Below, in pieces: positions 22,420-31,539 of a stretch of DNA of 64,000 nucleotides. The stretch comes from Coenobita brevimanus (taxonomy: Eukaryota; Arthropoda; Malacostraca; Decapoda; Coenobitidae). The stretch covers positions 17,821,331 to 17,885,330 of the forward strand of contig CM064657.1 of the NCBI GenBank assembly GCA_032717465.1, given 5' to 3'. The notes under the pieces were generated by a model. That model was not told the origin of the DNA. It worked only from the letters and a program-made list of their open reading frames with translations, and searched no databases. The stretch's first letter is position 1; each line of letters starts with the position of its first letter. The position numbers were made by a program, and so were the translations under genes.

Positions 22420-23149
22420 AAAAATGCTTTCCACAACATTTCATGTCAAAGTAACCTACAATGAACATTAGACTGTTCCAAATGATGCTATTTACATGAC
22501 AACTCACAAGTTGTAACTAGGACATGCATTAATAGACAACCAAATATACGCACTGTCCACATCAAGCTAAGATCATGCGACTAGTTAAAAAAAGTAATTA
22601 AATAACACTGCAATGCTTGTGACAAGTAAGTCATGATTATAAATGTAACACACTTCTGTAGATAAGTGCTATGTGTAGTATGTGATCCAACAGCCAAGCA
22701 AAATATAACCAAACCACAAACATAAGAAGGTAACGCAGCACAACACCTGGCGATGCATGAAGTAGGCCTACTGCTGAAATCAGTTTATGAACAAATGCGT
22801 ATTAAATAAAAGGAAGATATATTGGGACAAAGTTTGCAGATGGCTTTGCCTTGCCTTGCACATCAACATCACCAATGAAAGGTGACCCATTTGAATATTT
22901 ACTTGGAAATATTTCAAAATGAGAAAAATATGTGTGCCAGTGATACTGTTTTACTATAACTGTCAACATATTTACAGAGATAAAAAAACACAAAAATTCG
23001 TTGTATCACAGTTCTGAAAGATATAGGTGATGCTTCCATCAAGTGCAAGCCAAACCCAAGGCCAAAACAAACTACCAAAAGCTGCTGTGGTAATTACTAT
23101 TAATAAATGCAGGAAACTAGTGTGTTAATCTTTGTTTTCTGTATAAGGT
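22420..23149. other. Presumed intron, nothing recognised
   Basis: AT-rich DNA. I looked here on the minus strand for the missing first half of the Myb/SANT domain and did not find it. Confidence 0.4.
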
Positions 23150-23399
23150 GTGAAATGCATCGTAGCGCCCCCTGGAGCACCCAGCCACCCCCACAAGGAA
23201 TACAGCATAGTGCCCCCAGGAACTCCCGGACATCCCCACAAGGAACCCACGGAAAAGCAGCAGCGGCACGCCGGGATTCAGGGCAACAACGGCCTAAGTT
23301 AGCCCAAGCCGCGTGCCCCTATGACCCGGAGCCTGTCCATTGTCGCCATAGCAGGAATACTGCACTACCTTCCGGGCGAGCTTTCATCAACCAGCTAAG

Positions 23400-24910
23400 G
23401 GGTGGAGCTGCCTATCCAGCTCCTACCAGCACCCCAAAGGAGACGGCCTGTAGCCACTCCCGCCTTCCTCAGGTGATGGCCTGTAGCTGCTCCCGCCTTC
23501 CTCAGGAGGCAGCCTGTAGCCACTCTGAAGGTGACCTCCTCTTTGAGACGGCCTGTAGCCGCTCCCGCCTTCCTCAGGTGATGGCCTGTAGCCGCTCCCG
23601 CCTTCCTCAGGTGATGGCCTGTAGCCGCTCCCGCCTTCCTCAGGTGATGGCCTGTAGCCGCTCCCACCTTCCTCAGGTGATGGCCTGTAGCCGCTCCCGC
23701 CTTCCTCAGGTGATGGCCTGTAGCCGCTCCCACCTTCCTCAGGTGATGGCCTGTAGCCGCTCCCGCCTTCCTCAGGTGATGGCCTGTAGCCGCTCCCGCC
23801 TTCCTCAGGAGGCAGCCTGTAGCCACTCTGAAGGTGACCTCCTCTTTGAGACGGCCTGTAGCCGCTCCCGCCTTCCTCAGGAGGCAGCCTGTAGCCACTC
23901 TGAAGGTGACCTCCTCTTTGAGACGGCCTGTAGCCGCTCGCCCCTCACTAGGGAATCGGCCAGTAGCCGACCTGAGGGTAATAAGGAGTTGGCCTGTAGC
24001 CGCTCCCGCCTCCACCAGACGGCCTGTAGCCACTCCGAAGATGTTCTTCCGGAGACGGCCTGTAGCTGCTCCAAACCCCTCCTGCAGGAGATGGCCTGTA
24101 GCCGCTCCCGCCTTCGCCAGACAGCCTGTAGCCGCTCTGAGGGCATTCCCCCAGAGACAGTCTGTAACCGTTCGCCCCTCGCTAAGGAGATGGCCTGTAG
24201 CCGCTCTGAGGGTAATAAGGAGACAGCCTGTAGCTGCTCCCCCCTTCGTCAGACGGCCTGTAACTGCTCTGAAAGTATTCCCCTTGAGACGGCCTGTAGC
24301 CACTTCCTTCTTCATCAGACAGCCTGTAATCGCTCTGAAAGTGTTCCCCTTGAGACGGCCTGTAGCCGCTCTAAACCCCTACTGAAGGAGACGGCCTGTA
24401 GCTGCTCCCACCTTCGTCAGACGGCCTGTAGCCGCTCGCCCCTCACTAAGGAGATGGCCTGTAGCTTCTCTGAGGGTAATGAGGAGACGGCCTGTAGCTG
24501 GTCTGAGGGTAATGAGACGGTCTGTAGCCACTCTGAAGTGTTCCCCTTGAGACGGCCTGTAGCCGCTCGTCCCTCACTCGGGAGATGGCCTGTAGCTGCT
24601 CTGAGGGTAATGAGGAGACGGCCCGTAGCTGGTCTGAGGGTAATGAGACGGTCTGTAGCCACTCCGAAGTGTTCCCCTTGAGACGGCCTGTAGCTGTTCT
24701 ACACACCTCCTGCAGGAGACAGCCTGTAGCCGCTCCCACCATCAGACGGCCTATAGCTGCTCCCACCTTCGTCAGACAGCCTGTAGCCGCTCCGAAGATG
24801 TAGCTGGGACTGCTGGCAGACATACACCCTCTCAGGCCACAGCCAGTAGCCGGGCCTTGGCAGCCAGTAGCCGCGCCCCAGGAAGCCATGGCCAGTAGCC
24901 GGGCCCTACG
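23400..24910. repeat. 33-bp minisatellite that is open in several frames
   Basis: Between about 23540 and 23810 eight or nine near-identical 33-bp units (GGCCTGTAGCCGCTCCCGCC + TTCCTCAGGTGAT) lie head to tail. They are flanked by diverged units of 30-66 bp sharing GCCTGTAGC to about 24900, roughly forty occurrences in all. Because 33 is a multiple of three, the plus strand (23107-24681, 524 residues of ACSRSRLPQVM-type repeats) and the minus strand (23395-24315, 306 residues of RKAGAATGHHL-type repeats) both stay open. The block is strongly GC-rich compared with its AT-rich surroundings. I cannot say that either frame is translated. Confidence 0.85.
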
Positions 24911-25995
24911 ACAGGAAGTGGCCGAGAGCCACCCCGCCGCCCAAGCTTGACGCTTGTTCCCCGACCCCCAGCGCAGAGGGCGTAGAGGAGTATTGGAGAG
25001 GCCCTACAGCCTCCCCTGGCCTCCGCTCCCTATGACTGGCTCTGGAGGAGACCCACTTGACGGACCCTGATGCAGGCCGGTGCTGCAGCCTCCTTCTGTC
25101 GGCGCCACCCAGCCTTGGGGACCGCAGTCCTTGGGAACCCCAGGCCCTCCCCAGAATGCCCGGGTGGGAACTCCCTACACCTCTACGGCAGAAGACCTCC
25201 CCCTCTGTCAGGAGCCTGAACAACCGATTCAGGCAATTGTTCAGCCCCAGCCCTGAGGGCTGCACTCCTGTCCCTAGCCCCGAAAGTTCAGGCCCCTTCG
25301 CCACCAACAGCCCCGGACGAGAGCAGACACCCCTGCACGTGATCCCGTGTCCCCTGAGCACGGAGACTCCTGGTGGTGCCCAGCCCCGTCATTAGCAGAG
25401 CTGTGTGGCTCCTCAGCCACACCCTTGGCGCCGGAAGAACTATAGTGACTGTGACTGTGCAATAATAGTGATCCAATAGTGGCGAGGTGGAATAGTGAAC
25501 CTACAGTGATAGACCGAAAGTCGGAGAGACGCAGTGAAGGGCTATACAGTGATAAGACCAATACCAGGGCCGTGGAGTAACAATAATTGACCAAAAGTGA
25601 CCCTATAGCAGAAAATAACAAAGTGAACACGCTACCATCAAACTCTGCCTCATAGTGCCATAATCACAATTAGACCCCAGTGCCTTACACCCCCCCCCTT
25701 GTGAGAAATAGCCCTAGCCTCTCCACGCGTGTAAAGACCCTGGACTATACTAAATTAGAACATTCCGCCTCGAATATTGTTTCAATATATTTTCCCGACA
25801 GTATCCTGCGAGATACTATTCACACTACCTAGTTATAAGAGTTTATGATCACCCAGAATATCGTGTCTGTAACATCTGCTGTTTCCCTTGTCTGAATGAG
25901 TAATACACGTGTAAGGTTATTGCCTGGAGTTTTTGTGCCCTGCCTCTCTCCTATTTGTCTAAGCCCTGGTCTCAAAGGAGGACCCCGCTACACCT
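24911..25995. other. GC-rich block downstream of the minisatellite
   Basis: GC-richness continues to about 25450. A plus-strand frame at 25057-25395 (112 residues, Pro/Ser-rich) may extend the minisatellite coding frame. From 25435 to 25600 GTGA/AGTGA motifs recur (tagtgactgtgactgtgc, tagtgatcc, tagtgaacc). The block ends near GGACCCCGCTACA (25992), which reads TGTAGCGGGGTCC on the other strand and could be the edge of a long terminal repeat. No recognised protein domain. Confidence 0.4.
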
Positions 25996-26298
25996 TAGGT
26001 GCTTTAGGTGCGGGAAGCCAAACCAAAAACACCTAGCATTGGTGTATGGCTAATATTATAGTGACCTGCATTTATTTGTTACAAAGAGTTGTTGTAAGTA
26101 AAGTGTAACAGTTAAAATAGTATAAAACAGACAGTACCCAAAAGACCCTCTTAAGAAGCCAACCAAAAGAACCCAGCCAAGTTGTTTGAAACGTGCAACA
26201 AACTATACAAGTGTGCACAAGGAAGCTTGCTTTTCAGAGACTAATGCAGGCAAAAGCAGCTGAGCTTATAGCATTCACAGTGGAATAAATGTCAGTAC
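25996..26298. other. Intergenic or intronic, nothing recognised
   Basis: AT-rich sequence just 3' (minus strand) of the zinc-finger exon donor. Confidence 0.4.
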
Positions 26299-26472
26299 CT
26301 GACCATCCTTGTTGATATTGTATTCTTCCAGCTTTCCTTTGACTGGCCAAGGTATCTGTCATACTTAGTGCAGCAGATTGTCCATGCTCATCTTCCACGA
26401 GGTGGACCACCAAGCAATTGGCGGCTTCTTTAATGGATTGGTATTCCTTACCACACCACTCGCATTTAATTC
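26299..26472 (-). CDS. Zinc-finger exon B of the split minus-strand gene
   Basis: The exon is bounded by a pyrimidine-rich acceptor (TTTCTCTCTCACTTTGTAG) and a donor CAG|GTACTG. Read in the phase left by exon A it gives IKCEWCGKEYQSIKEAANC and then VVHLVEDEH, a Cys-x2-Cys ... Cys/His ... His pattern suggesting a small zinc finger, with a basic tail (LASQRKAGRIQYQQG). It lacks an ATG and a stop at its borders, as an internal exon should. It ends in phase 1, which does not fit the 21504-22169 exon directly, so at least one more exon is expected between them. Confidence 0.6.
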
Positions 26473-26789
26473 CTACAAAGTGAGAGAGAAATCAGTTTCT
26501 TTTAGCAGTAAAATATTACATGTGCATGCATAAATCACCAAATAATGGAGATATTGTAATCTTATATTTAATATGGTAATGGTCTTGCATTTGAGCCTAT
26601 TTCTCTCTAAAAAGTTCTTTCATCATCAACAGGTAAAAATGTCAACTGAGCAGCTGACAAACACACACACACAAATATTAAACAAGTACCATGCACACAT
26701 TTCCAATATACCATTGCCATTGTTTCACTGCTTAAGTATTTCAACATGACAGAGCCAAATTCCAAGTAAAAACTGAATATATAGCATAC

Positions 26790-26922
26790 CTGGTAACAGT
26801 CTTTGTGTTGCATGGACAGTTCCGGTATGAGAGCAAGCTTGAGCCTCTTCCACAGAACTGTGAAGAGACTGGCACACACTGCACACATACAGTACAGACT
26901 GTGATGGGTGAAATGTGTCAAT
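26790..26922 (-). CDS. Zinc-finger exon A of the split minus-strand gene
   Basis: The exon lies between an acceptor TGTTTACAG and a donor CCAG|GTATGC. Its 133 bases read IDTFHPSQSVLYVCSVCQSL then HSSVEEAQACSHTG and end in phase 1. Joining to exon B restores a Gly codon and keeps the frame open, which supports both splice sites. C-x2-C-x5-S-[VI]-x-E-A-x2-C is shared with exon B, so the two exons look like tandem copies of one zinc-finger module. The first exon and promoter were not identified. Confidence 0.6.
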
Positions 26923-28163
26923 CTGTAAACACCGCCATATGATGCATGCCGACTTTCGATAATCATTTACAATCTATTCCTATTTTTTTTCTTTATTAGA
27001 CAGAGATGTTAAAGTGGAAATGTATACTGTAATGAAAACAATGAGAAAGGAACTGGAATAAAAACATCATGAGGAATAACAATTAGGCTAATACCCCTAA
27101 GTTTCGTGTACCATATTCTTTTAAAGTGAGGAAGCTAATAAGAATCAGTTTTGTGAGATAGTGGATATGAAGATAAGCGGTACCTTGATGGCAACCAAAC
27201 CTAGAAGAATCATGAGAAATTTTGGAATCAAATGGAAAGGTCCATGTGGTGGGAAACTAATTCACATGTCTACCCTAGTATCTTTGCCTTCTTTTATTCA
27301 TGTTTTTTAGGAATAATTATAACTGAAGTTTGGGAATAAATTTTACACCTAACACACCCTTCCATATATTTTCCCCTCTAATTTAGTTGACTTAAATCTG
27401 ATTATTTCTCAAGTGTTTCAAACTTCTTATGCTCTGCTTTGAAACTGCCCACTTTTGCTTTCTAGCCCCATCAAAGAGGAAAAAAGTTAGGAAAGAAAAG
27501 CAAAATGGGACTCTTCCAAAACAGTAATGCACATGAAAGACATGAAACACATGGAACACCATATGAGAAAACAGATATAAAAACAGATGTAAATGAGCGT
27601 AATAAGGCAACAGTATTTCATAGTTCTATTTTCATGCTAAACATTCGGCATCTCCGAGTGAATGCCATAATAACACCACATTATTCATTTTGCAAATATA
27701 TTTACCGAACCACATGGACATCGGCGACGGAACAGCCTTAGAGGAACCACCCCACCCCTCCTTTAACTAGTGAGAATTAAAAAAACACAACATTTAAGGC
27801 ACAGGGCAGGAATGTGTCTTTAAAAATGCCAAGGTTCTTGTCTTCATTTTTTTTCCCCAGTATAATATGGGTACCTGTTAAACATAATTTTTTTGAAATG
27901 AAACAGGAATGGTTGGCATCTGAAGCATTTGAGGAGCAATACTACAAAAAAGAAACCAGGCTAGAGGAAGAGAAGTTAACGAAAAACAATAATTTTAAAA
28001 GCTTCTGGGAAAACTCATGTCTGACATAACGGTATTTACCCTGTGAATACTTCTTCTACCGATCAATGTTTCTGTACTAGACACAATTTGCATTAAAGAC
28101 AAAGTTTGCCAGTCACAATTATGTACCTGCTGTGCCCATATTTTCACTAGTTTGTGCTGATTA
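26923..28163. other. Upstream region, no confident exon
   Basis: It may hold the 5' end of the zinc-finger gene (a donor-like TTCG|GTAAAT follows ATG codons near 27710 on the minus strand). The phase does not match exon A, so I do not call it. Confidence 0.35.
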
Positions 28164-28795
28164 TAGTGAAGATGAGTGCAAGTAAGGGCCAAACATTAGT
28201 TAGACAAGCTGGGAGACAGGCGAAAGGTGTGGATGCAGGAGAAAAAAAACGTGACAAAACCCAGTCAAGGCGATCAGCTGACTGAGAAGCAAGATGGAAG
28301 GAACCGACAAATGTCCAGGATGCAATGCTACAGTCCTTCAGTCAGAAAAAGCCTTGCGATGTGACTTATGTGACATGTGGCACCACATCAAATGTGAAGA
28401 TGTGAGACTATGTAATGAGTTTTTAAAGGAGAATAATGCCAGCTCTATTCACTGGTATTGCTCTAAGTGCAATGTGGTAGTAGGTAAAATGGTCTCTCAT
28501 ATATCCAAACTTCAGTCAGGCAGGATAAAATTGAGGAAAGAATGGACACTCTTGAAAATGACGTTTCTGAGGGATTTTGAACAATAAGAGATGGTTAATA
28601 TCCGTGTCAGTATTCGCCAAGAAGTTGCTAACCAGGTGGAATCCATCAAAGGAAAAATACTTGATGAAGTAAGGAAGAAATGAGTCATGAAGTGAAAGAA
28701 GGTATTAAGAGTGAACTAGGTGTTATTTGTCTCGCACGTATAGAGATGTGGCACGGGAGGAGGCAAAGAAACTAAGTGTTCATCAAGCACAACCC
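28164..28795 (+). pseudogene. LINE ORF1 with PHD-like zinc finger, broken
   Basis: The frame at 28294-28587 contains KCPGCNATV, RCDLCDMWHHIKCE and HWYCSKCN, a C4HC3 PHD-type finger (residues ~6-65). Such fingers are known in ORF1 of several arthropod LINEs of the CR1/Jockey groups. A stop follows. After it, the downstream sequence still reads as a charged coiled-coil (RVSIRQEVANQVESIKGKIL, then VAREEAKKLS) across further shifts to about 28790. A short upstream reading starts at 28171 (MSASKGQTLVRQAG). No endonuclease or RT part is attached. A host PHD protein is less likely given the breaks. Confidence 0.6.
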
Positions 28796-28803
28796 CTGGA
28801 ATC

Positions 28804-28850
28804 CGGTGTCATATGCACGGAGTGACTTTATGCTGGAAGTTACCGTTCCC
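28804..28850 (+). repeat. Direct repeat unit, copy 1
   Basis: GGTGTC...ATGCACGGAGTGACTT, then ATGCTG and AAGTT.CCGTTCC. The same unit occurs at 31257-31480, where SINE-C has split it. The two copies bracket the inverted Gypsy block. Confidence 0.7.
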
Positions 28851-28863
28851 TTCTCTATTAAGC

Positions 28864-29825
28864 CTAAATTAACCTAACCAATCTTGAATCATGCAAATTA
28901 AAAATACTGTACTCATGCACAGAGCTTAGCTGACCAGATCTTAACTGATCTAGCTGCACTCTCATACGTGAAGAGGCGTTACAGTTGTCTTCACTCTCAT
29001 TACTCTGGAGACATGAGTTATTAGTCTCATTTACATCAACAGAATGCAAGGATTTACTGGGTACTTTACCACCTCTACACGCTGCAGCTAAATATCCAAC
29101 TCTATGACATTTCCTGCATTCAGCCTTTAAGAGTTTACACTTGTTAGCTAAATGATTACGGTAAGTCCCTTACACTTGTAACACCATCCAGGTCTGCCAT
29201 CACCCAAAATTATCACCAGGAACTGTAGACTCCTTCTTACCTTTATCATCTTTCCTGGCAACATAATTAATCTGACCTTTTTCTTGTGAATACATAGCGG
29301 CATTTGTCTCATTTAACTCAGTAGCTTCTGCGATTTTCACAGCCTCACTGAAAGTTAACTTTAACCCTGCACTTGACTCTAGTAACTTTCTAGCTACACT
29401 CTTGGAATGCACTCCTGCAATAAACTGATCAACAAGCATCTGGTCTACAGAAGCATCAAATCCACAGTCTCTTGAAGCATGCTTGAGCCTTACACCATAA
29501 GTCTGCAGCGATTCTCCTTGCTTCCTAACAGTTTCACGAAACTTGGTACGTTCCACTCTGGGGTTCTTTGTTCCTCCATAATGCTTAAGTAGCAGATCAG
29601 TTAAATCCTTATATGTCTTATTAAGAGGAGACTCAGGAGCAACTAAGTCTTCAGGGTTTGGTACTGGCTTGGCCGTAATCCAACAATTAAAGTATGTATC
29701 TTGTGCTCAGCGTTCACCTCCTTTACCGCGAAGTAACATTGCAACCGCTCCAAGTAACTGCTCCAGTCCTCCTCCTCCTCCCAGAAAACAGGTATACTGA
29801 GTTACTGACGCCGCCAGCAGCCATC
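28864..29825 (-). pseudogene. Ty3/Gypsy gag, degenerate
   Basis: The minus strand starts near 29825 (MAAGGVSNSV) and shifts to FWEEEEDWSSYLERLQCYF, a classic Gypsy gag W-x2-Y-x-ER...YF motif. A 118-residue frame (29200-29556) follows with SLQTYGVRLKHASRDCGF and the capsid C-terminal region. After stops, a Cys-rich part with ECRKCHRVGYLAAAC (CCHC zinc knuckle) lies near 29110, and the reading ends at 28864. Gag forms the retrotransposon particle and binds RNA. It is dead by several frameshifts and stops. It points away from the pol fragment at 31540-33570. Confidence 0.8.
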
Positions 29826-29862
29826 GTAAACGTATGCAGGACCTCCGTAACGGCAGGAACAA

Positions 29863-29873
29863 CTCGTCGCCAA
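29863..29873 (-). other. Primer-binding-site-like sequence
   Basis: TTGGCGACGAG on the minus strand, 40 bases upstream of the gag start and 6 bases after a TACA that could end an LTR. This is the expected order LTR-PBS-gag. The tRNA partner was not assigned. Confidence 0.45.
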
Positions 29874-29995
29874 TTTGTAATGTATGGGGCCGGCAGGGTC
29901 TTCATCCAGATCAAAATAACCAAGACAGGGCAGGGAAACACCCGACCAGCTACGCCATGTTTATTCTGCTTAACGTAACTCACTATAGTCGCGGC

Positions 29996-30781
29996 CAGTG
30001 TTGCCAACTCCGAATTTCAACCCCGCTAGACTGGACCCCCCCAAAACGCTAGATTTGGGCAAAAACATGCTAGATTTTAAAATGTCTATTATATAAATCA
30101 TACTAAGAAAACGATACTTTACACAGTTTAAGAAACTAATCAAGAGTTAAATGTTTTATAATTCGATTATAATTAACTTGATTACAACAAGAAAAAAATA
30201 ATTTAAAAGTACTATTGCCTTGATAATTCCTCGGACACATTAGTCAGTATCGAGATCTGGCTACAAACAGTATTCCAATTGTATGGAAAAATTAAACATG
30301 GGAAGTACTTATTATCTCGTGCTTAACTTGGTCATCAATGCATTTAAAAAGAGAATACATGTGATTTCCAGACCTCGATACATGAAAATGTGTTCTTCGA
30401 ATACTGAAAGCAGCAGTACATCCGTCACAATCTGTAAACTGACTCACCTGGGACAGTAACCGACTCGCTGACGCAGTATGGCCGAACTGACATGAAACGG
30501 ACGTGAACTTGAACCAATAACAGTGAAATGAACGTAGGAAGTAGTGTAACATACATACATGCTTACGAGTGGGAGGCAGACTGATTACAAGTTCATTAAT
30601 TTTACTGGTTGAATTTGTGAGATTGCTTGACAAATATATCCTTCCCATCCCTCTAGGAAACCGTCAGACGAGTATGCAATCCCGCTAGATTTCCCGCTAG
30701 CGACTAAATCAATATTTTACCACTTAGATTACAAACAAAACCTACAGATTTAGCGAGAAAACCGCTAAATTGGCAACACTG
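29996..30781. mobile_element. Non-autonomous hAT element
   Basis: The ends are CAGTGTTGCCAA and TTGGCAACACTG, perfect 12-bp inverted termini of hAT type. Flanks GTCGCGGC (29988-29995) and GTCGCGAC (30782-30789) are an 8-bp target duplication with one mismatch. Subterminal CCGCTAGA/GCTAGATTT motifs recur in both orientations. The interior (786 bp in total) has no recognisable transposase. It inserted into LTR-like sequence upstream of the Gypsy gag. Confidence 0.9.
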
Positions 30782-31055
30782 GTCGCGACTCGCGGCGCAC
30801 GTCTCTGAGGTTGTCATTATCGTACCCTGGCAATCTGTCATTCAAAAGTTCGTCCGATTTCGTATCATATTATACACGGATCATATTATTATGCACGAAT
30901 CTTATTATGCACGAACATATTATACACGAATCACATGCGTCTAATATTATACACGAAATCAGGCACACTTTTGAATAGTAGGTTGCCAAAGTACGAAAAT
31001 AACAACCTCAGAATTGTTCACCGCGACTATACAGTACGTGGCTCCTTACACAGTA
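30782..31055. repeat. Palindromic LTR-like sequence with ATTATACACGAA units
   Basis: With the hAT insert removed, the sequence from CTATAGTCGCG (29983) to CATTCAAAAGT (30851) is repeated in inverted form at about 30967-31047 (ACTTTTGAATAGTAGG to GCGACTATA). Between the arms lie about five variants of TATTATACACGAATC (30870-30965). Confidence 0.6.
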
Positions 31056-31256
31056 CGATACAAAATAGGTACGGTAGGATACATAGGAACGTAAACAGTA
31101 CAATTGGTCAAGTTACCACAAATACCATCTTATCATGCTCAATTTTCTCATTTCTTTTTTGCAAGTTCATACCTTCCTTCACCTGCTCTGGTATGTTGAA
31201 CAATACTTAATGATGCACTTGATCCATCCAATTCTGAACCACCAGTTACATTTTTC

Positions 31257-31480
31257 CAGGTGTCGCATGCACGGAGTGGGGATTAATCCCCGAGCTAGAC
31301 CTCATCAGATCATATAGCCCTGCTAGGGTTACAGGAGAGCGCTACCCCTCCCAGCACAGCAGCCACCAGGCGGGTCGCGAACTCGCAACCTCACGATTAC
31401 GAGCCCAACACCCTACCACCGAGCTACCGCGCTCCCCACCATGCTCGGAGTGACTTATGCTGAAAGTTGCCGTTCCGCTC
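31257..31480 (+). repeat. Direct repeat unit, copy 2 (split by SINE-C)
   Basis: GGTGTCGCATGCACGGAGTG before the SINE and ATGCTCGGAGTGACTTATGC after it reconstruct the unit seen at 28804-28850. Confidence 0.7.
31279..31439 (-). mobile_element. tRNA-derived SINE (SINE-C), copy 2
   Basis: The minus strand starts GGAGCGCGGTAGCTCGGTGG (A box) with a B box GCGAGTTCGCGACC. The body is the same as in copy 1 (GGGAGGGGTAGCGC, GATGAGGTCTAGC). Flanks CATGCACGGAGTG (31266-31278) and CATGCTCGGAGTG (31440-31452) are a 13-bp target duplication. Confidence 0.85.
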
Positions 31481-31539
31481 AGTGCGCATGCGCTGAGTGG
31501 CTGTTATTAATACTTCAAAATAGTATTTAGAATATTAGT

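Noticed and set aside
23400..24900. CRISPR-like array of regular repeats
   Set aside because: Units are contiguous with no unique spacers, and the window is eukaryotic.
27700..27740. First exon (MSMWFG|GTAAAT) for the zinc-finger gene
   Set aside because: The phase it leaves would put a stop at the start of exon A.
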